A stretch of 64,000 bases of DNA. It comes from an uncultured Clostridia bacterium. Its GTDB lineage: Bacteria; Bacillota; Clostridia; Christensenellales; UBA3700. A model generated the notes under the pieces. It saw only the letters and a list, made by a program, of their open reading frames with translations, did no database searches and was not told the origin of the DNA. The stretch spans positions 62,001 through 126,000 of the forward strand of contig CAOKSY010000004.1 of the NCBI GenBank assembly GCA_948471525.1, in the 5' to 3' direction. Below, piece by piece: positions 43,552 to 52,798 of this stretch. Position numbers and translations under genes: made by a program. The first letter of the stretch is position 1; each line of letters begins with the position of its first letter.

Positions 43552-46524
43552 ATGCTTGAACTGAGAAATATATCCAAGACATACAAGCCGAAGAAAGGAG
43601 CGCCCGTGAGGGCGCTCAAAAGCGTTACGCTGTCATTTGACGATAGAGGAATGGTATTCGTGCTCGGCAAGTCGGGATGCGGCAAGTCGACGCTCCTTAA
43701 TCTCATAGGCGGATTGGATATTGCCGATAGCGGAGAGATAATCATAGAGGGCAAGTCGACGGGGAGTTTCAAAGAATCGGATTACGACAGATATCGCAAC
43801 GAGTATATAGGTTTTATATTTCAAGAATACAACCTGTTGGAAGATATGACGGTGGGCGAGAATATCTCATTGGCGATGGAATTGCAAGGAAATACATCGG
43901 ATAAAGGCAGATTGGAAGAGATATTGGAGCAGGTAGGATTGAAAGGTTATGCGCAAAGGAAGACCAACGAATTGTCGGGCGGGCAGAAGCAGAGGGTAGC
44001 AATAGCGAGAGCTATGGTAAAGAATCCCAAGATAATAATGGCAGACGAGCCGACGGGAGCGCTGGACAGCACCACCGGCAAGGCGATATTAGATACGCTG
44101 AAAGAGTTGTCTGAGAGCAGACTTGTGATAGTGGTATCTCACGACAGAGAGTTTGCGGAGCAGTACGGAGACAGGATAATAGAACTTGAGGACGGGAAAG
44201 TAATAAAGGATGAGAGTAGAGGAGAAAGGAACGAAGGAATAAAAGAGAGGGAGAAGGCAGAAAGCGAGCGTACGTTTAAAAGCGCAGGACTGCCTTATAG
44301 GCGCGCGCTGGCTATGGGCGCAAAGACGATGCGCAAAAAGCGCCTTAGACTTGCGATTACGATATTGTTATGCTTTTTGAGTTTTACTGCATTTGGCGCG
44401 GTAGACGTGATGGCGCATTTCGACAGGAATTATGCGGCTCAGACCGCGTTGAAATTTAACGAAGATTGTATTTCGATCAACGGATCGATATTAGGATATG
44501 AATATACGAAATGGAATAGAAAAAGCGGTATAGAGTCATCATGCGCCGATTTGCAGAAAATAAGAGAGATGACGGGACTTGATTTTCAGGGAGTATTGGG
44601 AAACAAAAGTACAGGGCTAAGATTGTGGAATGAAGAACTCCTTAATGACGACGGTAAGAATTACTATACAGGCAGACTCAGCGGAATCTTGCCGGCTACG
44701 CAGGATTTTTTTCGATCGCAAGGCTATGAGCTGATCGGCAGAATGCCTGAGAACGATAGTGAGATTGTAATCACAAAGTATATTTTCGACCAATACGCAA
44801 GAGCGGGTTTTTATATGCAAGACGGGTATATACCGCCTGAGCAAATAGACGGTATGCAGGACTTTTTGGATAAAAAGCCATTGATAAATGAAAGTTTAAA
44901 TATGTTCTATAGAAATATATCTTTATCCGATTTGACAATAGTAGGCGTGGTTGATACCAAAGCAGATCCCGACGGCAGGATAAAAAATATGGATTTGGAG
45001 GAGAATTATTATAATCAAGTAGTGAGAAACTATTTTGAGAAAAGCTATCACTCTTTGTTCTTTGTTAGCCAATCTTTATATGATTACGTGCTTAATTCTT
45101 TGCCGCAGCCTGACGGCACCGGCTTCGGAAGGACGGTGCCGGTAAGTATAGGCGATTTTAGTTTTCAAGGAGCGGCAACCAGTCAGGCATTAAACAAAAT
45201 CGAGAAGATTATATGGCTTGACGGCAAAGGCGACAGGAGAGAATTGGCGGAAAATGAGATAGTTATAGGATATTCGGCAGCGAAGAACCTGTGGCCGTGT
45301 TTGGGAGAAAAAGTCGAACAAAATATGAGCTGCAGATACTCCAAGTCGCATATCAACGGTACGGTAAGATTCAGTAAGATCGATCTATATGCGTTTAGAT
45401 ACGGAGGAGCAGATTGCGTAGCTTATTGCGAAGAAGCGGAAAATATTACGTCGGAAGAACTTGAAATCTACAAGCAGTATTGTTTGGAGAATAAATATAT
45501 CTTTACACATTTAGGACGGCTTAGTACATCGGATTTATTGGGATATTATGTTGAATTCAGTTATGAAAATCACGAAGCAATGAGCGAAGATGACTGGAGA
45601 TTTTCCTATGCATGTTATTTATCGTCTACTGATGATACAATAACTATTGATAGTGAGATATATAATGTGGACGGCGGATATAATCACAACGTAACCGGTC
45701 GAAAGAGCGGCGAAGAAATTGACGAAGAAAACTCAAATAGGATTTTTGTAGACAACCGTCTTGAAAATGCAATGGCGTCTGCCAAAAAGACGTTTGCCGA
45801 GGATTATACAGTATCGTATTCGAATGTGTCTAGGGATTTATCTTATGACGTAAGTTTTGACGGCGATCCGATTGTAGTAGGTATCTACGTTCCGGAAGAC
45901 GGTTATCCCGATAATTTTGTAATCAACGATACTTTATATGAAAAAAGTTTTGATTATGAAGATATGACGTATACTTATTTAGTCGCCCCTATTACGGATG
46001 ATGAAGACGTGCTGAGGAAGATCGTGGAGTTGAATTACAGTGCGGACAGCAGAAGGGGGTTTGTCTGCAATAACGTGTCTATTACAGCCGTAAATTTTCT
46101 TGCAAATCCGTTTTCCGTGCTTACGCCATTCCTTAAATGGGCTGGCGCTATATTGGCGGGATTCTCAATACTTTTGCTCGGCAACTATATTTCGATATCG
46201 ATATCGGCAAAGAAAAAAGAAATAGGTATATTGAGAGCGCTGGGAGCGAGGAAGAGCGACATATTCGCAATTTTTATAAATGAATGCGTGATCATTACGG
46301 CAATAATACTGATTTTGGCGATAACAAGCGTGCTGATAGTGTGTGTGGGATTCAATACAGAACTGCCCAATAGTTTCGGAATTCAAATTAAAGCGCTCAA
46401 TTTCGGAATAAGGCAATTAGTATTGTTGTTGGGGCTCGGTGTTGGAGCGACGTTTATATCAAGCGCGATACCGCTTTATATGCTGTCAAGGAAAAAGCCG
46501 ATAGACTGCATATCTGACAGATAA
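43552..46524 (+). CDS. MacB/FtsX-type ABC exporter, ATPase-permease fusion, copy 1
   Basis: 990 residues. Residues 1-225 are a LolD/MacB-type ATPase: Walker A GKSGCGKST, Q-loop FQEYNLL, LSGGQKQRVAIARA, Walker B IIMADEPTGALD, H-loop VVSHD. A charged linker leads to a permease with one membrane helix (about 260-285), an outside domain of about 550 residues and three C-terminal helices of the FtsX type (KKKEIGILRALGARKSDIFA between them). The predicted homodimer has eight helices, as in MacB-like mechanotransmission systems. Its DNA for the ATPase is almost identical to that of the next gene. Confidence 0.85.
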   Translation: MLELRNISKTYKPKKGAPVRALKSVTLSFDDRGMVFVLGKSGCGKSTLLNLIGGLDIADSGEIIIEGKSTGSFKESDYDRYRNEYIGFIFQEYNLLEDMTVGENISLAMELQGNTSDKGRLEEILEQVGLKGYAQRKTNELSGGQKQRVAIARAMVKNPKIIMADEPTGALDSTTGKAILDTLKELSESRLVIVVSHDREFAEQYGDRIIELEDGKVIKDESRGERNEGIKEREKAESERTFKSAGLPYRRALAMGAKTMRKKRLRLAITILLCFLSFTAFGAVDVMAHFDRNYAAQTALKFNEDCISINGSILGYEYTKWNRKSGIESSCADLQKIREMTGLDFQGVLGNKSTGLRLWNEELLNDDGKNYYTGRLSGILPATQDFFRSQGYELIGRMPENDSEIVITKYIFDQYARAGFYMQDGYIPPEQIDGMQDFLDKKPLINESLNMFYRNISLSDLTIVGVVDTKADPDGRIKNMDLEENYYNQVVRNYFEKSYHSLFFVSQSLYDYVLNSLPQPDGTGFGRTVPVSIGDFSFQGAATSQALNKIEKIIWLDGKGDRRELAENEIVIGYSAAKNLWPCLGEKVEQNMSCRYSKSHINGTVRFSKIDLYAFRYGGADCVAYCEEAENITSEELEIYKQYCLENKYIFTHLGRLSTSDLLGYYVEFSYENHEAMSEDDWRFSYACYLSSTDDTITIDSEIYNVDGGYNHNVTGRKSGEEIDEENSNRIFVDNRLENAMASAKKTFAEDYTVSYSNVSRDLSYDVSFDGDPIVVGIYVPEDGYPDNFVINDTLYEKSFDYEDMTYTYLVAPITDDEDVLRKIVELNYSADSRRGFVCNNVSITAVNFLANPFSVLTPFLKWAGAILAGFSILLLGNYISISISAKKKEIGILRALGARKSDIFAIFINECVIITAIILILAITSVLIVCVGFNTELPNSFGIQIKALNFGIRQLVLLLGLGVGATFISSAIPLYMLSRKKPIDCISDR

Positions 46525-46535
46525 GGGGAAGATGA

Positions 46536-49508
46536 ATGCTTGAACTGAGAAATATATCCAAGACATACAAGCCGAAGGAAGGAGCGCCCGTGAGGGCGCT
46601 CAAAAGCGTTACGCTGTCATTTGACGATAGAGGAATGGTATTCGTGCTCGGCAAGTCGGGATGCGGCAAGTCGACGCTCCTTAATCTCATAGGCGGATTG
46701 GATATTGCCGATAGCGGAGAGATAATCATAGAGGGCAAGTCGACGGGGAGTTTCAAAGAATCGGATTACGACAGATATCGCAACGAGTATATAGGTTTTA
46801 TATTTCAAGAATACAACCTGTTGGAAGATATGACGGTGGGCGAGAATATCTCATTGGCGATGGAATTGCAAGGAAATACATCGGATAAAGGCAGATTGGA
46901 AGAGATATTGGAGCAGGTAGGATTGAAAGGTTATGCGCAAAGGAAGACCAACGAATTGTCGGGCGGGCAGAAGCAGAGGGTAGCAATAGCGAGAGCTATG
47001 GTAAAGAATCCCAAGATAATAATGGCAGACGAGCCGACGGGAGCGCTGGACAGCACCACCGGCAAGGCGATATTAGATACGCTGAAAGAGTTGTCTGAGA
47101 GCAGACTTGTGATAGTGGTATCTCACGACAGAGAGTTTGCGGAGCAGTACGGAGACAGGATAATAGAACTTGAGGACGGAGAAGTAATAAAGGACGAGAA
47201 TAGAGGAGAAAGGAACAAAGGGATAAAAGAGAGGGAGAAGACAGAAAAAAGCGAGCGTACGTTTAAAAGCGCAGGACTGCCGTATAGGCGCGCGCTGACC
47301 ATGGGAGTCAGAAGTATAGTTGTCAAACCTATAAGGTTTTTGATCACAATAATCCTCTGTGTCGTTGCGCTTACGTTTTTCGGACTTTCAGATACTATCG
47401 CATCTTTTGATAAAAGCAAAGCCACTTATGATTCAATTATAAAAAATCAATACGACACTGTTGCGGTTGTTTCGGGCGGCGGAGCATTGAACGAAGATAT
47501 AGAATATCTCAAAAAGAAAATCGGGGTAGAATTTTCGGGCGTAGTAAATTTTGGGGATTCGCCGGCTGAATTGCCGCTAATATACCCTCGGAGAGTTAAA
47601 GGTAAAAGCGGTGAGTCCGAATATTACAATGCAAAACTGTACGGTTATTTGCCTGCGGAAAAAGTCATAGGAGACAAATATAAATTGATTGCTGGCGCGA
47701 TGCCCGAAAATATCGGCGAAATAGTCGTAAGCAAGTATATATTCGAGCAATTCGCGCTCGGCGGCATTAAAATATTTGACGGCGAAAATACGCATTATAT
47801 CGAACCGGAAGAGATAGATTCATTGGATAGCTTTGTGGAGAAGGCGTATTTCCAAGTCGACACGGAAGACGGCGCAACCGTATGGAAAGTAGTCGGGGTT
47901 GTAGATACATTGGAAGATCCTCAAGATACGTATAAGCAATTCAAGCCTAATGCGGACAACGATATGACTGAAGAGGCGTATAAATTTAAGAGCAGAGAGT
48001 GCAGAGAATATTTTGCGTATTCTTATCATAGCCTCGGATATATCACAGCTGAGGCATACGGGTATTTAAGCAGTTTGCATAAAAATGACGGTTACGGAAT
48101 AGGCGCGGACGGCAATATTACGTTTGAAATCAACGGCAAAGGAGAGACGATAGCTTTTCTCAACACGGTAAATGACAAAGATCTAGATAAGTTGGAAATA
48201 TTATGGGCAGACGGCGTTGTTCGCACGGCTTTGAATTGGGATGAATTCGTTATAGGAGTGAACGCCGTAGAAAAATTAAGCAAATGTTTTTCTCCGGAGA
48301 AGACGATAAAATATGAGCAAAAGTATTTTGACGGTTTGGTAGATTTTTTGTCGCTGGAATTAGCTATAGGCAGCGTGAAAGAGATATTGACTATGTATAT
48401 AAGCATATGCGAATATGCTCAGAGCGTAGATAGCGCAACGCTGAAGGGATTTGAAAATTTTATAAACGGTATAGGCGTTGATGTAGACGATGAGGGGAAA
48501 AGACAAATGCTTAGGGCGATTGCTTTAAGCGAATGCGTGGGTGGAGTAAAAGATTTTTTGAAAGCTGATTTTGAATTTGACGTTTACGCTCAAGATTTCA
48601 GCGACGCGCAGTGGCGAATGATCTATGCCGGATATCTTATGATAAATAAAATTGATTTTAGCGGTATGTTGGATGAGATCGCGGGAGGCTATAAAAATAA
48701 TGTCTTAGCAGATCAACCGAGCGGTGAAGAAATTTATGCGCAAAATGGAAAAAAGATTTTTAGTAAAATCATAATCGGCGAAATAGCAAATTTAATTTTT
48801 GACAATGCAGAAGTTTCATTTAATTACGGCGAACAACAAAAGAAATTGAATTTTATGCCCAAGATAGTCGGCGTTTATTTTGATGATTCAGGACTTGGCA
48901 AAGACCAGTATATTGTCAATAACAGAATTTATGAAGAGGCGACAAAATCCCGTAAGCCTGAATTTGTGTTTTTGATTGCTGAAATGCCGAATGATAAAAA
49001 CGCGGTAAAACAACTCGTTGATCTGCATTTTGACGAAGAAAAAACTATTTATATAATCAATTCCGCTACGTTGGCAATGGAAGAAAAGGGAGATATGTTT
49101 GTCGGCGCAGGAAAAATATTCCTCTATGTGAGTTTGGGACTTGCGATATTTTCAATAATTCTGATGAGCAACTATATTGCGGTATCCATATCCGTTCAAA
49201 AGCGAAAGATAGGTATTCTGCGCTCTCTCGGCGCTAAAGGCAAAGACGTGTTTGCCGTATTCTTAAATCAAAGCTTAATCCTGTCTTTAGTGAATTTTGT
49301 TTTGTCGGCATTGGCAACTTTTGCGACTAGTTTTATCTTGAATTCTAGAATAGTAGGCATGCTCGGTATGGAAATAGAACTTTTGTCTTTTGGAGTAAGA
49401 CAGATTGCGCTTTTATTGTTGATTAGTCTCGCAACAACGATATTATCAAGTTTTATTCCGATTTACAATTTGTCAAAGAAAAAACCGATAGATTGTTTGA
49501 GAGGATAA
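46536..49508 (+). CDS. MacB/FtsX-type ABC exporter, ATPase-permease fusion, copy 2
   Basis: 990 residues, same architecture as copy 1 and 11 nt after it. The first roughly 215 codons differ from copy 1 by one base (a Lys to Glu change at residue 17), and similarity fades through the linker to a clearly different outside domain (residues 285-840), which is Asp/Glu-rich. The permease end KRKIGILRSLGAKGKDVFA is conserved. The two probably serve different substrates or partners with a shared motor. Candidate cargo is the large secreted protein or peptides made with it. Confidence 0.85.
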   Translation: MLELRNISKTYKPKEGAPVRALKSVTLSFDDRGMVFVLGKSGCGKSTLLNLIGGLDIADSGEIIIEGKSTGSFKESDYDRYRNEYIGFIFQEYNLLEDMTVGENISLAMELQGNTSDKGRLEEILEQVGLKGYAQRKTNELSGGQKQRVAIARAMVKNPKIIMADEPTGALDSTTGKAILDTLKELSESRLVIVVSHDREFAEQYGDRIIELEDGEVIKDENRGERNKGIKEREKTEKSERTFKSAGLPYRRALTMGVRSIVVKPIRFLITIILCVVALTFFGLSDTIASFDKSKATYDSIIKNQYDTVAVVSGGGALNEDIEYLKKKIGVEFSGVVNFGDSPAELPLIYPRRVKGKSGESEYYNAKLYGYLPAEKVIGDKYKLIAGAMPENIGEIVVSKYIFEQFALGGIKIFDGENTHYIEPEEIDSLDSFVEKAYFQVDTEDGATVWKVVGVVDTLEDPQDTYKQFKPNADNDMTEEAYKFKSRECREYFAYSYHSLGYITAEAYGYLSSLHKNDGYGIGADGNITFEINGKGETIAFLNTVNDKDLDKLEILWADGVVRTALNWDEFVIGVNAVEKLSKCFSPEKTIKYEQKYFDGLVDFLSLELAIGSVKEILTMYISICEYAQSVDSATLKGFENFINGIGVDVDDEGKRQMLRAIALSECVGGVKDFLKADFEFDVYAQDFSDAQWRMIYAGYLMINKIDFSGMLDEIAGGYKNNVLADQPSGEEIYAQNGKKIFSKIIIGEIANLIFDNAEVSFNYGEQQKKLNFMPKIVGVYFDDSGLGKDQYIVNNRIYEEATKSRKPEFVFLIAEMPNDKNAVKQLVDLHFDEEKTIYIINSATLAMEEKGDMFVGAGKIFLYVSLGLAIFSIILMSNYIAVSISVQKRKIGILRSLGAKGKDVFAVFLNQSLILSLVNFVLSALATFATSFILNSRIVGMLGMEIELLSFGVRQIALLLLISLATTILSSFIPIYNLSKKKPIDCLRG

Positions 49509-49733
49509 TGCAATTTTAAATCCGAGATTCTACATTGTATATATATGATCGAATGGAAGATAAACTATTTAAATCATTTTCAACGGAATAGAGGTTATGA
49601 TCTTAAATTTTCCTGTTGCTATATTACTCATGTATTATAAATTAGTAATTTTGACAGGAATTCATTTGAGCGATTTTTTTAATCTCTTATTGTTCAATTA
49701 CGTCAATATTGTGTTTGCTGCTTATCTTGTTGA

Positions 49734-49940
49734 AGTAATTATCAGCAACGTATTGATCCGTTAAAAGAGGTATTAAAGTCAAATGGTATTATAAATCAAA
49801 TTCAGGCAAAAGAAATAGAAAAACTTAATACAATTAGAATATTGTGTAACCATAAAAGAGAAAAGGAGCCATCCGTTGCAGATATAGAAGAACTTATTAG
49901 TGGAACAGAAAAAGTAATTTTAGAATTGTTTCAAAAATAA
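49734..49940 (+). pseudogene. Remnant of a gene, HEPN-like C-terminal end
   Basis: An open frame of 68 codons ending at TAA 49938-49940 has no ATG start and no ribosome site. The part KLNTIRILCNHKREKEPSV resembles the helical RN..H segment of HEPN/DUF4145-type proteins, but the resemblance is weak. It probably is the end of a gene whose front is lost. The flanking stretches 49509-49733 and 49941-50148 are A+T-rich and show nothing else. Confidence 0.35.
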
Positions 49941-50148
49941 AAAAGTTACGAATTATTCGAAACCTTTTTGTGTCAAAGATGAACAAGAATGAGTTTTAAA
50001 CGCTCGATAGAGTTAAGAGCTTGAATATGCCAATTAGGACAGCCCTCCCGTCATGTAGTTTTCGCAGCACAAATCGCTTTTTGCAAAAAATGATAAAGTA
50101 AAAACCTAAAACTTTGCACTTAAATAGTGGTTCGTTTTAGGCTTGTTT

Positions 50149-50237
50149 TGGCGGAAGCGAAGGGATTCGAACCCCTGTGGGCTTGCACCCAAATGCTTTT
50201 CAAGAGCACCTCGTTATGACCACTTCGATACGCTTCC
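50149..50237 (-). tRNA. tRNA-Ser(UGA)
   Basis: Read on the minus strand: acceptor GGAAGCG paired with CGCTTCC, a D arm, anticodon stem GTGCT/AGCAT with loop CTTGAAA (anticodon UGA), a long variable arm typical of class II tRNA, T arm around GGTTCGAATCC, and encoded CCA. 89 nt including CCA. Confidence 0.93.
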
Positions 50238-50278
50238 ATATGAATTATTAAGATTTTGTTGCGAAAATTTTCGATCGT

Positions 50279-50312
50279 ATTTCGTAGACATTTTCGCACA
50301 TTTCTACGAAAT
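50279..50312. repeat. 10-bp inverted repeat upstream of tRNA-Ser
   Basis: ATTTCGTAGA (50279-50288) and TCTACGAAAT (50303-50312) are perfect inverted copies 14 bp apart. Together with the duplicated tRNA half nearby this may be a leftover of an integration site, or a regulatory site for the tRNA. Confidence 0.45.
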
Positions 50313-50475
50313 TTTGGGCAGTTTATAGATTCTGTTGACTGCCTCGGCGTTGCCGATTTGCTACTATACGTCAATTTTGTATCGACACAAATCAGTCATT
50401 TTAGGGAAGTCTGTAAGTGGTCAAAAATCGTTCGTAGAACAATTTTCAAAGCGTAACCTTTCGGGAACTTTTTCC

Positions 50476-50515
50476 TTTCAAGAGCACCTCGTTATGACCA
50501 CTTCGATATGCTTCC
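50476..50515 (-). repeat. Duplicated 5' half of tRNA-Ser
   Basis: The 40 bp are identical, apart from one base, to 50198-50237, the part of tRNA-Ser from its 5' end to the anticodon loop. The remaining 3' half is absent. The two copies are 278 bp apart in the same orientation. The rest of 50238-50608 has no gene. Confidence 0.85.
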
Positions 50516-50608
50516 TTGTTGCGGACGGCAAATTGTCCGCAAATATTAAATTATATTTATATTATAACAAATATATAAATTATCTGTCAATCGAATTATA
50601 TTTGCGGA

Positions 50609-51157
50609 TTAGATATCGTCGTCATCGTCATCGTCATCGATTTCTTCTTCGTCGAGATCTGAAGTGTCGACGTCATCGATATTATAATCAAAATCTTTTT
50701 CAAATTCGTCGTCTTCGTTTGAGACAGACTCTTCGTCTTCCTCTTCTTCGTCTATAGCAAATTCTTCGTCTATATCGGCGGCGTCAAAGTCGTTGGCGGC
50801 AAAGCCGTCCGGATCGTCAAACGTATCTTCGTATATATCGAATTTATCGACAGATTCTTCCTGTTCGAGTTCGTCAAAAGAAATTACCTCGATATCTCCG
50901 GTATCTTCCGAAGACGATGGAGTTTCTGTAGCAAAGTCGATATCGTCATCCTTATGCTTAGCTTTGCAATCGGCGCACATCTTCTCGCCGTGATCGATAT
51001 AATTCACTCCGCAGACAGGGCAGAGGAGTTCTTCTTCCTCGTCGTCCAACAGCGAAAAGCCTTCCATTCCCAACTCAGCTTTACATACGTCGCAATACTC
51101 ATTTTCTTCCAGAATCCAATTCAGTTCGCATCTTGGACATTTGATATATTTACCCAT
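50609..51157 (-). CDS. Zinc-ribbon protein with long acidic tail
   Basis: 182 residues from ATG 51157, which has GGAGGG upstream; an earlier in-frame codon has none. Two zinc-ribbon pairs are present (CPRC...CDVC, then CPVC...CADC, residues 6-70), followed by a disordered tail of about 110 residues made mainly of Asp and Glu, ending with a run of Asp. Such tails may mimic nucleic acid or bind basic proteins. Function unknown. Confidence 0.65.
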   Translation of the reverse strand: MGKYIKCPRCELNWILEENEYCDVCKAELGMEGFSLLDDEEEELLCPVCGVNYIDHGEKMCADCKAKHKDDDIDFATETPSSSEDTGDIEVISFDELEQEESVDKFDIYEDTFDDPDGFAANDFDAADIDEEFAIDEEEEDEESVSNEDDEFEKDFDYNIDDVDTSDLDEEEIDDDDDDDDI

Positions 51158-51364
51158 AAATCCCTCCTTTAGCAAAAGAAAAAGGTATGTATTCAATGTT
51201 TAGTATTATATGCATAAAATATGGATTTGTAAACACTTTTATATGAAAAAATTTAAAAAAATTTCAACCGGTAAAAAGTCTGTAAAAAAATGGCTTATTC
51301 TGTTGAGTTTGGGGCTGTTTATATGTACTGCTAATTAGTATTGATATATTATATCGCGCGCGTT

Positions 51365-51400
51365 AAATAACAAAGACGGGGAATTGCTTCCTCGCCTTTG
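51365..51400 (-). terminator. Terminator after spo0A
   Basis: On the minus strand CAAAGGCGAGGA pairs with TCCCCGTCTTTG (two G-T pairs) and is followed by TTATTT. It lies beyond the spo0A stop. Confidence 0.7.
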
Positions 51401-51436
51401 TATCAGGGGTGTATTGGAGTGTAAACGTCAGATGAT

Positions 51437-52225
51437 TTATGCGCCTTCCATTATCATTTTGTCTGCGAGCAGAGCAATGAATTCGCCGTTGGTAGGCTTG
51501 TCGTTGGGAGTATAGATCTTTATGCCGAATATCGTATTAATATTCTCGATCTTACCGCGATTCCAAGCGACTTCTATCGCATGGCGTATAGCGCGTTCTA
51601 CTTTTGACGGAGAAGTCTCGAATTTGTCCGCTATCGAGGGATAGAGTTTTTTGGTAATACTGTTTATTATCTCGGGAGTGTCGATCGCCATTTTGATAGC
51701 TTCTCTCAAGAACTGATATCCTTTTATGTGTGCGGGAATGCCTACCGAAATAAATATATTGGCAAGCTTTTCGTCGAGATTGCGTTGTGATCTTTTTACC
51801 GCCTGCTGAATAAATCTTTCATCAAGTTCTGCGGGCTTGCTCACAACTGGCAGACCGCCGAATTCTCTTACTCTGTCTTTGAGCATTTGCATATTTATAG
51901 GTTTGACGAGATAATAACTCGCACCGAGTTGGATTGCTTTATTGATAAAGTTTTCGCCCGTAAGTTGCGATACAACTATAAAACTCGGCTTTTGAGGAAG
52001 TTGAGAATAATCGAGATTCGCAAGCACTCCGTATCCGTCCACTTCCGGCATTATAAGATCGAGTATAACTACGTCAGGCGCATATGCTTCGATTTTTTGG
52101 ATGGCCTCCAGACCGTCGCGAGCGGTGCCGATCACCTCTACTTCTTCGTCGTCAAAGTAATTTTCTTTGACATTGTTGATAAACTCTTCGTTGTCGTCTA
52201 CGACCATGAGTTTGATCTTTTTCAT
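51437..52225 (-). CDS. spo0A: Sporulation response regulator Spo0A
   Basis: 262 residues. The receiver domain has VVDDNEEF, the phosphorylated Asp in VVILDLIMPEVDG (about residue 57) and the Lys in YYLVKPIN. The C-terminal Spo0A DNA-binding domain includes SKVERAIRHAIEVAWNRG and KPTNGEFIALLADKM. It is the master regulator of endospore formation. spoIVB, its common neighbour, is not adjacent. The upstream region has Spo0A boxes. Confidence 0.97.
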   Translation of the reverse strand: MKKIKLMVVDDNEEFINNVKENYFDDEEVEVIGTARDGLEAIQKIEAYAPDVVILDLIMPEVDGYGVLANLDYSQLPQKPSFIVVSQLTGENFINKAIQLGASYYLVKPINMQMLKDRVREFGGLPVVSKPAELDERFIQQAVKRSQRNLDEKLANIFISVGIPAHIKGYQFLREAIKMAIDTPEIINSITKKLYPSIADKFETSPSKVERAIRHAIEVAWNRGKIENINTIFGIKIYTPNDKPTNGEFIALLADKMIMEGA

Positions 52226-52257
52226 GTTATTCCTCCACGATTTTCTAAAGTATCTAC

Positions 52258-52313
52258 ATTTTATTATGTCGCAAATATTCTTTCAATGTAATGGTGTGTT
52301 ACAATTTGTCGAA
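52258..52313 (-). promoter_or_regulatory. spo0A promoter with Spo0A boxes
   Basis: On the minus strand TTGAAA (52286-52281), a 17-nt spacer and TAAAAT (52263-52258). On the plus strand an exact 0A box TGTCGAA is at 52307-52313, and a one-mismatch version TGTCGCA at 52267-52273 lies between the -35 and -10 boxes. This is consistent with autoregulation. Confidence 0.65.
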
Positions 52314-52394
52314 ATATGTCTAAAGCGTGCGATGTTATCATATTTACGATATTTTTTCAATGCAAAATCGTTTTCATAATATTTGACTCTGTGC

Positions 52395-52400
52395 TATACT
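52395..52400 (+). promoter_or_regulatory. -10 box of the HTH gene, probably leaderless
   Basis: TATACT ends six bases before ATG 52407. A weak -35 (TTTTCA, 52372-52377) is 17 bases away. No Shine-Dalgarno is present. Confidence 0.55.
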
Positions 52401-52406
52401 TGTTAT

Positions 52407-52727
52407 ATGGAAATAAAAGATATACTGAAAAGTATCAGAAAAGCAAACAAAATTTCTCAAAGCGAATTGGCTAAAAAGATCGGGATAGGGCAGTCTACGG
52501 TATGTCAGTGGGAGAACGGTACGGCAAAGCCCAACTGCGACGGAATAGTTGCGCTTTGCAAGTTTTATATGCTTTCGGCGGACTTTTTGCTTGGTTTGAG
52601 CGACGGAATCCCCGACGCCGAAGCAATGGACGACGAGCAAGCGGAGTGTCTTGCAAGGTTCGACAATCTCACTTACGATCAAAAGCGTCTCATACTGGAA
52701 TTGATGAAACAAATGAAAGATTTATAA
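52407..52727 (+). CDS. XRE-family HTH regulator
   Basis: 106 residues from ATG 52407. The helix-turn-helix lies at residues 15-40 (SQSELAKKIGIGQSTVCQWENG), followed by LCKFYMLSADFLLGL and a short C-terminal helix that may dimerise. Compact phage-repressor-like regulator in the family sense; it is divergent from spo0A, with about 180 bp between them. Target unknown. Confidence 0.85.
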   Translation: MEIKDILKSIRKANKISQSELAKKIGIGQSTVCQWENGTAKPNCDGIVALCKFYMLSADFLLGLSDGIPDAEAMDDEQAECLARFDNLTYDQKRLILELMKQMKDL

Positions 52728-52753
52728 AATTTAAAATTATTCCTCTTATACGA

Positions 52754-52781
52754 TTGACTTTTGAGCCGTATGTTGTATAAT
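52754..52781 (+). promoter_or_regulatory. Promoter of the AEC transporter gene
   Basis: TTGACT (52754-52759), 16-nt spacer, TATAAT (52776-52781). The expected start site falls after the ATG at 52784, which supports ATG 52799 as the true start. Confidence 0.75.
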
Positions 52782-52798
52782 TTATGCGGAGTAAGAAA

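Noticed and set aside
50238..50475. Insertion sequence between the two tRNA-Ser copies
   Set aside because: Only 238 bp, no transposase frame and no terminal inverted repeats at its edges.
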